Shown: positions 11,321-23,544 of the stretch, in pieces
Layout of the letters: the number at the start of each line of letters is the position of its first letter
How positions within the stretch are numbered: the stretch's first letter is position 1
NCBI GenBank assembly: GCA_037355855.1
Contig: CM074762.1
Location: 3,472,001-3,536,000, forward strand
Reading direction: 5' to 3'
Source of the DNA: Pseudo-nitzschia pungens
Lineage: Eukaryota; Bacillariophyta; Bacillariophyceae; Bacillariales; Bacillariaceae
Length of the DNA stretch: 64,000 bases
The notes under the pieces: generated by a model
Databases searched by the model: none
What the model was told of the DNA's origin: nothing
What the model saw: the letters and a program-made list of their open reading frames with translations, nothing else
Made by a program: the position numbers and the translations under genes

Positions 11321-12001
11321 TGTCGTTCACTGTGGATAATTGTATCCGAATTCTTTTACGCCTCTTCGATCAAATTCTCGACACGAAACAATGCGACAGT
11401 AATTAGGGCAATGAATGTGGGAGCGTAGACGATCACCGAAACATTGAAGAGGGCGTTCTCAATTCTGATCTCGAAAGGGACATGTTGTTATTGTCGCGTT
11501 TTTTTGTGAACCGATTATTTGCCACTTCTGTCGTGACTCATTACGAGTTGATGACGTCAAGCAAACTTTCAGTCATGCATCGAACACTTTTAAAAAGCTA
11601 AGTAAGATCCACGATTTGATTCGACTCCTATGATCGAGGATACAGATTTTTGAACTCCCTCCCGTTTCTCGATGATCTTTCTTCGTAAATTGTGCGGTGT
11701 TGAAAGCATTCTGCTTATGACGTTGGTAGCTATCAACGTGAACAGGCGCGGGTTGATGGTACAAAATGCCACACTCGCATGTCTAAGGAACTCTTGGCCA
11801 GTATCCACTACGTGGTCTTCCAAGTGTCATCCGATAACGACAAAACATCTGTGTTTTCACCTCCCAAACGATATGCTCGCCAGATTCACGAAAACGTCGA
11901 CCGCACCAAGATTCTCCTCGTCTCTGTCTCGGCCGTTCAGCAGCCTTGCTAACTCTACGTCTCACAACCCCTACCAATTCTATCAGAATAAGCAAAACAA
12001 G
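11321..12001. promoter_or_regulatory. Divergent intergenic region between DUF1995 and pyrophosphatase genes
   Basis: The 681 bases between two divergent starts must hold both promoters and 5' UTRs. A palindromic TGACGTCA lies at 11552-11559, which resembles a CRE/bZIP core site. This is suggestive only. An open frame covers the second half but begins far upstream of the conserved protein and looks like UTR. Confidence 0.35.
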
Positions 12002-12958
12002 ATGAAGTTCCAATCCTCTGTCCTTTCCATCCTTGCCTTGGCCGGATCCGCCTCGGCCTTCGCCCCTGCCTCCAGCCATGCCTTCTCCACTAGCCTTGGT
12101 ATGGTTGCCTTCCCCGTCGAAGCCACGGGAGAGACCGGCACCGAATCTTTCCGATTGGGGTTCCAAAACGAAGCTAAGGATCCTATCTCCCCTTGGCACG
12201 ACATCCCTCTCGAGGCCGGCGAGGGAACCTACAACATGGTTGTTGAAATCCCTAAGATGACCAAGGCCAAGATGGAGGTTGCCACCAAGGAAGAACAAAA
12301 CCCTATCGCCCAGGACATCAAGAAGGGAGTCCTTCGTGATTACCACGGACCTATCTTCTGGAACTACGGTACGTTGTGTTCTTTTTTGAATGTCAAATTA
12401 ACATATGCACAGACTTTCGGACTTTCACGTGATGGGGATATTCACAGTGAACTAATAATAAATTTTCTCTAAATCTCGCCGTTTGTGCGCAAATTTCGAT
12501 CGGTTGCGAATCTCTCCGAAACAGGATGCCTTCCCCAAACTTGGGAGGACCCCAACGTCGAACACCCCGAATTGAAGTGCTTCGGTGACGACGATCCGAT
12601 CGATGTTGTCGAAATTGGAGGATCCTCCCTCGAGATGGGAACCGTTAAGGAAGTCAAGCCTCTTGGAGTCTTGGCCATGATTGACGACGGTGAATTGGAC
12701 TGGAAGGTTCTTGCCATCGCCGTCGATGATCCCCTTGCCGCTGAATACAACGACATCGATGATGTTCCTGTAGCCGTCAAGGATGGAATCCGTGAATGGT
12801 TCCGATGGTACAAGACCCCCGATGACAAGCCCCTCAACTCCTTCGGATTCGACGAGAAATACTTGGATGTTGCCGCCACAAAGGAAGTTATCGAGGAGAC
12901 CCACGCCGCATGGAAGAACTTGAAGGAAAAGGGAAGTGAAAAGTTGTGGTTGAACTAA
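12002..12958 (+). CDS. Plastid-targeted soluble inorganic pyrophosphatase (family I)
   Basis: 266 residues in two exons; the intron at 12369-12524 (GTACGT to ACAG, phase 1) restores NYGCLPQTWEDP. It hydrolyses pyrophosphate to phosphate with Mg2+, pulling biosynthetic reactions forward. The N-terminus is a signal peptide ending GSASAFAP, the textbook diatom plastid motif, so it should act in the plastid stroma. Family residues are present: the pyrophosphatase signature DDDPIDVVEIG with its metal-binding aspartates, the E-I-P-K substrate segment, KPLGVLAMIDDGELDWK, and the C-terminal REWFRWYK helix. The ATG at 12002 follows a purine-rich context and places the signal peptide correctly. Intact, with no sign of decay. 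Confidence 0.93.
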
Positions 12959-13897
12959 AGTTCTTATGACGTTGGAAGAATTCTGTAAATAGATATACAA
13001 TAATAGCTAGTAGATTCCGAATCGTTAAAAGAAACTCTGGGAATGCACTGATTTCTCACTGAAAAGGTACATCACTGTTTTCTTGTCAGGCAGTCAGATC
13101 AAATGCACGAGATTGCCATGGTGAGCAGTTCTAAAATTTCTTTTGTTTGATCGGAAACAAACAATGATTCCACACAGACACAGTCATGTGTTGGAGACAG
13201 GTAGATAGATGCATAGGAAAGGAATTCATCAGAGGGCATTTGCACTATCACTAGGTGCAGTACACATTATTTTCATCGGCGAAGGTATTCATCACATGAT
13301 GCATTTCCACGAAGCTACCAATGTAGGTAGTCTTTTTTGTTTGTAACATCACAGAATGTTGAGTCAGTTCTTCTCAATTTTAAATGCAGTAACCTTAACT
13401 ATTACTGCTATTGCTTGAATATTTCTCTTCTTGTTATTCCATGACAATATCTACAATTATACAAAAACATTCATTTTGGTCACTGCAAGTAACCTAAACT
13501 TTGATGCGCATTGAAGTCCTTCGCATCGGGTTTCTTGTATCGTCATTGCAAGCTGTTATTGAGCGCTCCGTTAAAAGGACAATTCAGTTCATTTCCGATG
13601 TGCTAAAATCGAGAAATAACAGGTGAAACGCCACTTTGGTATCCTAAAAAAATGAACTTTTGTACCCACCACAGAAACACTCGACAATCCCATCTTGTAG
13701 AGGTTTCAACGTGTGTAGTGTTTGCTTGGATTTTTAGAATAACCATGATAAAGAAGTGATAATAATGTACTCGTAAATGGTTGGTGGAATAAATCGGAAC
13801 TATTTTTTAATTTAATCTATCCCAGGCAAAAAATCCATGCCGGAGATTTGGGTGTACAAAATCAGGCATAGCATCACCGTTCCTTCACACCTAGCAT
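12959..13897. other. Intergenic region, no gene seen
   Basis: 940 AT-rich bases between the convergent 3' ends of the pyrophosphatase and S20 genes. No supported coding frame and no repeat of note. Confidence 0.55.
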
Positions 13898-14257
13898 TTA
13901 TCGGTCGTTGATAGTGAGGTCAATTTCAACACCGGATTCGATTTGGATGCTGGTGATTTGCTTGACAACATCGGAAGGAGCGTGGAGGTCGATCAAACGC
14001 TTGTGGATGCGCATTTCGAAGCGATCCCAAGTGTTGGTACCTTCTCCGGAAGGAGCCTTACGGGTGGTGATTCGCAATTTCTTGGTAGGCATGCGAACAG
14101 GTCCACTGACGTGAAGCTTTTTCTCGAGGGCGGCCTTCTTCAAGTCGGCGCAGCACTTCTCAACGTTGGCGACGTTGCGGCTCGTAAGAGTGATACGAAT
14201 GCGGTGGACGACGGCGTCCTCGGCGGCGGCTCCGGCTTCCTTCTTGAACGTAGACAT
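13898..14257 (-). CDS. RPS20: 40S ribosomal protein S20 (uS10)
   Basis: 119 residues, full length for eukaryotic S20. Conserved features in order: [33 protein letters not shown] with the long protruding loop, [18 protein letters not shown], and the C-terminal [16 protein letters not shown] strand. It is a component of the small-subunit head of the cytosolic ribosome. No intron in the coding part. The start is the only ATG (14257) and the N-terminal acidic-alanine tail is usual. Highly confident. Confidence 0.97.
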   Translation of the reverse strand: MSTFKKEAGAAAEDAVVHRIRITLTSRNVANVEKCCADLKKAALEKKLHVSGPVRMPTKKLRITTRKAPSGEGTNTWDRFEMRIHKRLIDLHAPSDVVKQITSIQIESGVEIDLTINDR

Positions 14258-14914
14258 GGTGATGAATTAAAAAAAAAGAAATTGCTTCAGACTGGGGCAA
14301 AGTGAGAAGCTAAGTACTCAGTACAGCTTGTCTAGTCTCATTTAGTTGTGAGCGACAGGACGTGACCTCGTTGCTTCGTTTTAGGCAGAAAAGGAGGCTT
14401 CGTTCATTGGAGGGCTGCAAAAGCGATGCACTAAAAATTCTACTAAGGTTTACTCCAAGGTTACCGCGTTTTCGACTTACTTAAATTCAATTAAATTCAA
14501 ATGGGATTCGAATTGATTCACGTATGAATTTAAGGAGCAATCGGACCCCCCCCCCCAAAGTTAAAGATCCCTTAAAAAACAGAACTGTGTTTCATGCGGT
14601 GGTGAAAGAACGATTGGAAATTGAAAATTGGAACCATCACGGAAGGAACCAAAAGAAATTGAACTGCAAGATGTCACAACATCTTGGCGTTCTTTGAGTG
14701 TGATAGCTTCAGTTTGTGATCAGGTGGAAGTGAACGCCATCACCAACACAAGGAGAAAAAGACTTCGACTCCTTCAATCCGCTTCAACAATGATGGTAGT
14801 CTGATTGGTCCTGAGTGGAAGAAAGGAATGGATGAAGTGAACAAACATCATTTTACAGCCCGCTAGTATTTGGAATTCCTGCAACCTGCTTTGTCATTCA
14901 CTCCCAGAGCGTTC
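14258..14914. promoter_or_regulatory. Divergent promoter region of S20 and the beta-hydroxylase gene
   Basis: 657 bases between divergent starts. It includes a short duplicated TTAAATTCAATTAAATTCAA near 14482-14501 and a run of about 12 C at 14547-14558, a likely slippage point. No other element is identifiable. Confidence 0.35.
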
Positions 14915-16123
14915 ATGTTGAGTACCGATGAATCTAAATGGGATATTGCAACTTTGCGAGTGGTGATAGTTCAGTCAATCATATTGACAATATCAGTTCT
15001 TTGTTATTATCGCTGTTTCTCCGGTCGTGGGAACTGGCGGTCCCGGCGGATGACGGTCGAAAATGAGAAAGAACAAAAGGAGCCCGCGATGGTTTCCTCT
15101 TGCGAGAATCCCGATTGCATCCGCTGTCGGCGTTACAGATATGTCCAAGAACGAGCAGAAAGGAAGCTTTCTTGGATCCTTCGGGATTTGAAAGCAAGCG
15201 ATCCTTCCGCTTTCTCGAAACTCAATCAGAGAATTCCAAATGCCGTATTGAAACCAAAAACGTTGTCATCAATTGAAATTAGTGGCGGTAAGAATGTAAG
15301 TGTCGATCAGATTTCACCGTTGCAAAACCCCACGGTTTTGATGGTTCCAGATTTACCCTCGAGGGAAATCGTCACCGAATGGCATCAAGATGCTCGCGTT
15401 TATTTGCAAAAGCGACAAACCCGTTCCATTGTGTTCGAAGCATTGCGGGAAATTGCCAATAGCAATGATGTTGCAGTCACTTCTCCCGATGATATCAATT
15501 GGACTGTTAACGACTCCTCTCCAACCGGCGAATGGAAAGTCTTTCACGTGTTAAACCAGGGAGTTTGGAATCCGATCCTGCTTTCCGGAATCAAAGATGG
15601 AAAGGAATCGTGCCGGAAACTACTGGAACTAGTTCGAAACATTCCTGGTCTGCTAGATAATTGTTTGTTTGGCAATGCTTTTGTTTCCAAAATTTATCCG
15701 GGGACAAATATTGAACCACACTGTGGACCTACAAACGTCCGCCATCGACTTCAATTCCTTTTGAAGTTACCCGACAACTTGATGTCAGTTTCCAAGCGTA
15801 TTGATTCTAGTAGGTTTGGACGACAGCAACCGCACACACTTTCCCTTTCAGTTGGGCTCAAGGAAGAAATATTCTGGGACATGAACAGCGATACCTTCGT
15901 CTTCGATGACTCTTTCGTTCATTCAGTTACGTATTCAAACGAAGAAGAAACAGTGATCGACCACACCACAGCTCACACCGATGGCAAATCGAACGAAAAT
16001 GTCCAACGTACGAAGGATTTGGCACGAACAGTCCTAATTGTAGACTTGTGGCATCCGAACTTACAAGACGTGGAGAAACTGGTTCTTCAACATTCTTATC
16101 CTCCGTTCACCTCTACTGAGTAA
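14915..16123 (+). CDS. Aspartyl/asparaginyl beta-hydroxylase (AspH) family membrane protein
   Basis: 402 residues. An N-terminal hydrophobic segment (about residues 10-32, VVIVQSIILTISVLCYY) makes it a type II membrane protein, as in AspH enzymes of the ER. The catalytic double-stranded beta-helix is at about residues 255-390: YPGTNIEPHCGPTN with the first iron-binding His, RLQFLLKLP, then WDMNSDTFVFDDSFVHSV with the second His, and RTVLIVDLWHP with the Arg that binds 2-oxoglutarate. The enzyme family hydroxylates Asp/Asn side chains using Fe(II), O2 and 2-oxoglutarate. A Cys cluster (CENPDCIRCRRY) follows the membrane helix. The start is the ATG at 14915, since a longer frame relies on TTG. 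The substrate in diatoms is unknown. Confidence 0.85.
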   Translation: MLSTDESKWDIATLRVVIVQSIILTISVLCYYRCFSGRGNWRSRRMTVENEKEQKEPAMVSSCENPDCIRCRRYRYVQERAERKLSWILRDLKASDPSAFSKLNQRIPNAVLKPKTLSSIEISGGKNVSVDQISPLQNPTVLMVPDLPSREIVTEWHQDARVYLQKRQTRSIVFEALREIANSNDVAVTSPDDINWTVNDSSPTGEWKVFHVLNQGVWNPILLSGIKDGKESCRKLLELVRNIPGLLDNCLFGNAFVSKIYPGTNIEPHCGPTNVRHRLQFLLKLPDNLMSVSKRIDSSRFGRQQPHTLSLSVGLKEEIFWDMNSDTFVFDDSFVHSVTYSNEEETVIDHTTAHTDGKSNENVQRTKDLARTVLIVDLWHPNLQDVEKLVLQHSYPPFTSTE

Positions 16124-16266
16124 CGGCAGAAATCTTGTTAGCTATGACAATGCCAAACTTGAGATGTCAACTTGGGATATTCTTGTCAACTTTGTTTCTA
16201 ATACTTTTACTTTAGAGTAATTATTTGCCAATACATAATGCAAATGGATGACTTTTACCATGACCT

Positions 16267-19200
16267 TTAAGCACTGAAGTTTTGTACAGATTTCAAGTCG
16301 ACTTTATTGATTTTTGCAGCAAAGCGCAGACTGCAAAGAGTTTCATGAAAGTGCGTTTGCAACGGATTACAACAAACAATGCAAAGAGTTTTGGAGTTCC
16401 CACCTAAGCTATTTTGCAGCAAACTAGTGAGTTTGGAATCGCGAAATGGAACATTTTTGTCTCCCGCTTGTAGCTTTTCGATAACATTTGAGAGAGTACT
16501 GAGCGACAAGTTAATGTGCTTGGTCTCTTTGAGCAGAGCCCCACCAGTGTTATGAGCGCCACTTTTTGATAACCTTTCGGACCCTGCCAAATCGCATACA
16601 TTCAGTTTACCAACTTGAGTTGACCCATCCTTTGACGAGACGGTGTATTCAACCGTGAACAGTAAATGACTTCGTGAACTTGTGGCATTAGAAGACGTGG
16701 CTTTCACCGTTCTCCGTCGTTGCGCTTCGGACAAAATTCTGAACACACTAGCTTCATCTGAAACGGGTTGATGTATACTTCCGATCGCTTTGTCGCCACA
16801 AACTTTCAGGGGACTAGTGGCTTTTGTAGATAAAAGATCTCTAACCTGTTCGTTGTAAATCTCCAAGAGCTCAATAGTCATCGAAACCGATTTCTCCCCA
16901 CGAGAAAGCTCTTCAATTTTTGCCTTTGCCTCGAACAACTTACGAATCGATCGGGAAATAATTCCCTCATTACCCGTCGATTCATTGTTGCCAAGCATTG
17001 TAAAAGTCTTGCCAGAGCCCTGTATGTTCGTCGCGGTAAATGTGATCGTTATGAGAATAATGAATGGAATGAGGAAATCATACAACACAAGAATCTGATC
17101 ACTTACAGTTTGACCATACGCGAAAAGAGTTACATTAAAACCATCGATTGCACACTGGACCAAAGGTTCAGTAGATTCCCACAAGTCTGCCTGGGAATGA
17201 GATGGATCAAACACATTATCAAATCCAAAGGACCACTTCTTGCGTCGTTGAGAAAGACCCCCCCGATCCTTGTAGGGCTCCCTGACTTCCAAAATATTTT
17301 TTGTTGGATCGTCGCACCCGTACTTTGATTTTTTATCTCTTTCAACCGCCTCCAGCCCGTCTGGGAATTTGAAAACTTCTTCGGAGTTCTTATCACTTGA
17401 TGCTTCCTCTTCATTCGGAAGAAGGGGTCGCACACGTACGAAAACACGAATGCTGCCGATCAGGACCATAACGCGAGAGTGGAGCTCTTTGCGGACACGA
17501 TCGCTTTCTCGAAGGCGATTGAAAAGTTCATCTTCTCGTTTGTCAGACGTGCTCAAGCGCAACATGGCATCTGCTTTCTCCTTGGTCACTTTCATTAACT
17601 GATCTTCAATTTCTGCCAGTCGATTTTGGAGAGCTTCTTTTTCTTCTTCTATAAGCCTCACAGCTGCAGTACTTTCCTTGTTACTCGTCACTATCGCATC
17701 TTTGAATTTCAAAAATTGCCCCTCCAGTTTTCTTTTTTCGAGTTCGGTTTGTTCTAGCTGTTTCAATGCATTTTGGAACTCATTTGCTTTTTCGTCGGCA
17801 CGGGCACGCTCATTTTCAAGGACGATTTTAGTTGTCTTCAAGGATTGCTGGATCTCCTCTATCATCTTATCCTTCTTCTCATTTTCACGTCGCTGTTCTT
17901 GATGAGCGCGGTACGAGTCCTCGTTTAGTGTTTGAAAGTGCGCCTTTTCTTCTTCCGTTTCTCTTAACAAACGATCATTTTCGGACTTCAGTGTTTTAAT
18001 TGTTGTTCCGTACTCTTCTAATGTAGCTGATATTTCATCAACTTGTTGCTTATACTGTTTGAGCTCCTTCAGTGACTTTTTAAGCTCTTTTTCTGTTCGA
18101 GGTAAAATCTTGTTCTTGAGTAGATTGTTGTTTTCCTTATACTCGTTTAGGGTTGCTTTCAAAGATTCATTCAGCGACTCAACCTGTTCGAGTTCAGTTC
18201 CGACCAACGCAAGTTTCTCTTGCTCGGAAGATAGATCTGACTTTGTTTTACTCAATTCTAAACTAAGATCGTTTTTTTGTTTTTCCAGTTGAGAATTTCT
18301 CTGGGATAGCTTCTTGATTTGGGTATTCTTCTGTTTCATTTCTTCGATTGTCTTTGGATCGGACTGTTGCTGTAAGGCCGTTGTCTGAGACGGAGGAAAC
18401 TCAGAAAGACGGCGATCCAAAATCTCGAATTTCTCTCCCAATCCTTTGATTGCATTCATCATTTCCTCGGAATGGTCATCATGATTTGTTGATTTTGTCA
18501 AACACGAAAATTCCTCAAATTCTCCTGCTTGTTTTTCGTTGTCAATCGAGAAGGATGAAACAACAGCTCCTTCGATTTTATTCGACGAGTCGAGTTCTTT
18601 CTCGTCGAGTCCTGGATTAGAATTACTCTTAGGCTGTTGCTTGACGGTTTTTGTGGAACTCTCTGTACGTTCATCATCATCGCTATCCTTAGCAGGTGGT
18701 AGCTTCGTCAAACTCTCCAACTTATTGGAGAAAACAAGCAACTGCCCATTCCTTCGATTCTCTTCAATGCGATTGTCGCTGTCACGGAATCAGAAAGATT
18801 ATCATCACGAATAAGTTGATGAGGAACTTGGGGACAATGTCTCGCAAGGCTGTCGGAAAATTCTAGATTCTTTCTTTTTCGGATGAACAACGATGACTTA
18901 CCGGTCTTGAGTTTTCTTCTCGAGCTCAAGCTTTTCTTTGCGAGCGTTGGCAACTTGATCTGGTGGAGAAAACAAAAGCAACCCATCTCTTTGTTTCGTC
19001 GTGTCTCTCAACTTTTTCTTTCTGGCAGATCGGGTGACAGGAGGAGAATGCTTGTGACCGCGTTCCTTCGCAACCTTTTGGGGCAAATAGAAAATATTTC
19101 TATTGAGTGCGAATCCAAGAGCAGTATTCGTGTCCGATTTTCTTGAATAGTTGCAAATCAACTTACCTTCCAATATGGCGTTGGTGACAGTAGAGCACTA

Positions 19201-19511
19201 CTATTCGGAGCCTCATCGTTTTCTTTGTCCGTACTTGTGCGTCGTTTCTTAGGTTCGGGACTGCTAAAACTGTCTTGAATTTTTTTCGAGATGGAAGGTC
19301 TCAAACCTTTTCTTGGCATATTATGTTTTTGGTTGCGGCGTTTCAAAACACGCTGTCCCCTATCCCTAGCAATCGAGTCTCGACGACTCGAAGAATTTAT
19401 CGAGGCCGCATCGTCGCCAATGGAAAGGCGTCTTGATAGAGGTTGATTCTTGGTGCAGAAATCAGCGAAAGCTTCTTTGCTGCTACTCGATAAGCGACGT
19501 GACAATGGCAT
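16267..19511 (-). CDS. Kinesin-14 (C-terminal motor, minus-end-directed type)
   Basis: Four exons give 980 residues; introns at 19166-19075 (phase 0), 18901-18779 (phase 2) and 17106-17020 (phase 0), all GT-AG. The order is diagnostic of kinesin-14: a basic Ser-rich tail (residues 1-115, SRRLS repeats, KKRR), a long coiled coil (about 250-560), the neck ending ELHSRVMVLIGSIRVFVRVRP, then the motor. In the motor the P-loop AYGQT|GSGKTFTML is rebuilt only when the 87-nt in-frame intron is removed; SSRSH (switch I) and DLAGSERL (switch II) are intact, and the protein ends soon after RFAAKIN. Expected to crosslink and slide spindle microtubules. The first exon starts at ATG 19511; SPTPYWK|VAKERG joins exon 1 to exon 2. 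Confidence 0.9.
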
Positions 19512-20311
19512 AGTCTCGGTCGGTAATTTCTGTTTGCTGAATTATGGCAATTAGAGTTATTGTGAAAGATCCTTCGCCCTCTCGAAGTGCTTTGCACAAT
19601 GCTGCGTGCAAGATGTTTTCATGGAAGATGGAGATATGCAATACAGCGTACGGGCAGATACCCGGCATGTTCGATGGTGTCGAAAAAGTGGAATGAAAAT
19701 CAGATTTTTGACAATTTTAAATTGACCGTTAGTTTGGATATACAACAAGTAAGCCCCAAACCTTGAAAACATAACGGAAAAAATAATTGTAATCCAGCGA
19801 GTCCATCGGCACAAATGATGATTCATTCGATTTAGATTATTCATTCATTCATGATAAGAACGCACACCACCTTCAGTGTTTGAATTACGACCTACACTGC
19901 GTAATGTACGTACGATGGTTTCCTGTACAAGTAACGTACGAAGAAAGGTGCTTCGTACTTCGGTATGTTGTAGAGGAAGAAGATGCAAGACAAGAATCGG
20001 ATAAGTTACTCGTAGTTAAAATTCCTTTATTTTTACTCGTTTGCCTACCGGTACGGTACCGTACTACCAAGAAGTTTTGAGTAACTTACCGGTACGCACG
20101 AGGTACTAGCACGTGAAATACAAGCGGTGTCTGACCTCTTGCGTAACCTGGTCATACAGTAAGAATTACTTCGTACCAAACTTAGTGGACGCACAATTGT
20201 CTTAGTTCGAACTCAGAAACTATCGAGAGAGGTCCCCAGTGATTGGGTTGTATGATAGGCAATCTACAACACCTGGTTTTTTGAGTATTTAATTATTTCA
20301 TCATTTTTGCG
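19512..20311. other. Intergenic region between kinesin and first STT3 gene
   Basis: 800 bases. 19905-20115 is dense in the dispersed motif family (GTACGTACGATGG, GGTACGGTACCGTAC, ACTTACCGGTACG). No gene supported. Confidence 0.55.
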
Positions 20312-23300
20312 TTATTTGCCCTCAAAGAGATCGACAGGAGTGAGACCTTTAGCATCTCGATCGGTGTGAGGGACCCCAGCTTTCATCAGCATTCTGGTAA
20401 TATCCTCGTGTCTTTTTTCAAATGCCCACCACATTGGTCCTCTACCATCGCGGCTTCGAATGAAAGCGACGGTGGGATCCTCTTCAAGCCACATTCTCAA
20501 GTCATCAACTTGGTTATTAGAAATCAATGTCCACATTAGAGTTGTATCTTCTGTGTCTTCCCAAGTATTGTAGATCTCGTCAACACCTTTCTTTGCATGA
20601 GTTTGGTCTCGGGGAGGAGGCTCCGAGGCCTCAGCGTTTGCTGTTTCTTTAAGTTTCATTTCTCGTTCGTGTTGTCGAGCCTTTGCGGCGGCCTTTTGTG
20701 GATTGTTTAAATTCTCGAAATACTGCTTTTGATACTCTTCATCGGCATCATCTCGATTGAAATCTTCTAGCTGAGCGAAATCTTTCTTCAGCGATAGGAC
20801 ATCTGACAACCCTGGTGGGTACTGACCAGGACAAAACCAGCTACCAGGGACGTCGCAAAGCCGATTGGCACTGTCTGAGACCCATTTCTTTGATTTCTCA
20901 TCGACGCCAAGAATCTTATAAATTCGGACACGACCATATTTTGATCTGAAAACCTCTTTCCATTTGTTGGGATCGGCCTGAACTCCATTCTTTATCTCGT
21001 GTCCGTGCAAGTGGTACAGAAGAGAACGTTCCATCATGGGTGAAGGTGTTCCTTGACGGTCCTGTAAATTTTAGAGATGAAAATGTTGTTGTGAGACATG
21101 ATGAAGAAAGAGTAAAAGGCAACTCGAATCAATCAAATACATCCAAGGCTCGACCAAGGTTTCCGAAGAATGAAACTCACCAGTAATCCAAAGGCACGAC
21201 ACGTAGGATCCCCGGCTGGACAATGATCACGGTACACGGAGTTCGCAATTCTTGCCAAGTGCGGACTTTTCGCCAAGTCGTCACCGCCACCTCCACCCCA
21301 AATAAGCACATAATCTGCTAAATGACGCGCGATTTGGTACCCTTCTTCCTCATCGGCAGTCAACGCTTTACCCAATAGAGCAATATGTTCGTGATTCCAC
21401 GTATTTCCATCGGCAAGAGTTGTTCGGTTGGCCATAGCCGTTATCTGATATCCATAATCCCACCACGCCATGATTCTTGAATCTTCGGGGGTATTGTCTC
21501 TCAACCACCAGTAAGCTTCACGATAATCATCCAGCTTGATGACAGTGCCATCTCGCAACCGAGCCTTGACGATAATTGTAGGATTCGAAAGGTCCTGTGC
21601 GAGTCTCCAACAATAGTGTGAAAAGTTGACGCTTAGGATGTATCCCATCAACAGAAAGAGAGTTGCCACAGCTCGTTTCAGAAGGACTGCTTCACTGGTC
21701 GTCAAGGCACCATCGAAAGCAGATTTCAATGAATCCAGTCCATCGAGGGCATCACTTTTTTTCTCGTAATTGTTGCTTGCAGCAAAACTGGGTTTCTTTG
21801 GTTTCCGAAACTTGGAACCCTTTTTTGAGCTCTTGGCGCTTCTTCCATTGCCAGCGCTTTCTTTCTGCGTGGCCGACAAACCATCCTCGTTTTCCCACCA
21901 TTGTTGAAGACACCACGTGAGAATTCTTCCCGCAGCAATTCCACCAAGTGCACTCCCAATTGGAGCCGTGAGGAGGATCAGTCGGACCATGCGATGAGAA
22001 AAGAAGTAGGCCGCCGTCCCCCAAACTAAAAGGAAACTGGAAGAATCGCTCAATTTGAACATCACCATCAAAAATCCGATTGGCGCAAGACTACAGACAT
22101 GGTGAAGATACTGGAAATAGGACCTTGAGCTTGCGGGCTGATGCTCTGCAACGGAATCCACCAATGGATTTCCGGTTTTGGTGTGCTGGACAAAGAGTCC
22201 GCGAACCCGAGAGGAAAGTGGTCCGAAGTAACCACTTGGGGCCACCGTAAATATAAAAACAATTGAGACGACTCCTAGAAAGACAAAGGCCTTTACCCGT
22301 AACATTAAAAATTGCATCCTTGTCATGCTTCGCTCTCCCTTGATCACGTCACAGATTCGCAAGACTTGGTACCCGAGAAACACGGCACACGGTCCCAATT
22401 GCTCCAGAGATTTGAGTGGGGCCCAACCAACCACTGGAACCTGAATGGCCAATGCGGTACCAATCACATAAAACAGTGAATAACTCTGGTATACTTTGGG
22501 TGAAAATCTCCCCATGGGAACCAGGGCCGCCGCGTGCACTCCGATTAGATTCAAAACGAAAATGTAGCCACCCCACGAGGCCACCATGTAAAAGTAGGCC
22601 ACTCCGGCAATTGCACCCATCCAGGCGGATTGTGGGTTCCGAAGACTGCGCACCCAGAAATAAAAGGTTAATATCATTGCGGTATTTGCGATCGATTCGT
22701 TGTCGTATCCACCCCCAACGCTTCTCATCAAGTGGGCCGGAACGATGGCCATCATTCCCAGTGCGCAGCAGGCGCATTCCATGGCGGGAGAGAAAAATCC
22801 CAGCACGACGGATTTCGAACGGCCATTGGAAGCATTATCGTTGCTCTTGCCCTGTACCAATTCCACGATCCACTTGAGAAAATTCGATGACGAATTCTCG
22901 GGAATGGTGCATTCGTAGGTCAACAAACCAACGAGGACCGAAGCAATTGCGCCAAACCACGCAGGAATGTAGCAGCAAACATCGTTCAACGACCAACTAT
23001 GCAACAAAAAGCGCTTGATGTACACTGCCGTAAATTGCATGCCGGGATAAATGGTGGTTCCAACCGGTCTTCCCAAGGGATACCAAGACATGTAATCGAA
23101 CCATTGGAAAAACTTCTTCGCGCCATGCTCATGAAGGTACTGGACGAAAGAGCGAAGAAGAAACAGAGGAAGAAGCAGAGATTGGTGAGTCCGAATCAAC
23201 GCTCGGCGTGTAGTGTTGTCGCTGAAAAATATTCCGCGTTGCCTCAATTGGATACCGGTTCTGTCTCTTTTTTGGCTTACCTCCGTCGCACGAAAGTTAA

Positions 23301-23544
23301 AGTATGGATCGTACTCGTGAATTACCGGCCCATATTCGTCGATCGCTGACATGCGAATCCGGTAAGATTGGTAAATTATGCGATAAATGAAATAGCTGCA
23401 GACCGAAATCCAAACAAATCCGAGCAGACTGTCCTCTTCGGTCTGACTCGGATGATCATTGCTAGCCAAAGAGACCGTGTCGTCTACCGATGCATCGTTG
23501 TTCGAATCATCGACAACCACCGCGGAGGGATTGGACTTCGCCAT
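20312..23544 (-). CDS. STT3: Oligosaccharyltransferase catalytic subunit STT3 with ankyrin-like C-terminal extension (copy 1)
   Basis: Three exons, 990 residues; introns 23280-23140 and 21180-21062. It transfers the lipid-linked glycan to Asn in the ER lumen. STT3 signatures: EYDPYFNFRATE (first-loop Asp), the SVGGGYDNES acid motif, SVAEHQ, and the catalytic WWDYGYQ with NTWNHEH nearby; about 11-13 membrane helices. A Lys/Ser-rich cytosolic insert (GSKFRKPKKP) lies near residue 590. After the lumenal domain, which ends around RVRIYKILGV and CDVPGSWFCPGQYPP, the protein runs on for about 150 residues. The last 80 look like two ankyrin repeats (DLRMWLEEDPTVAFIRSRDG, GRGPMWWAFEKRHEDITRML, VPHTDRDAKGLTPVDLF). 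Upstream neighbour of a tandem paralogue on the same strand. Confidence 0.92.
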
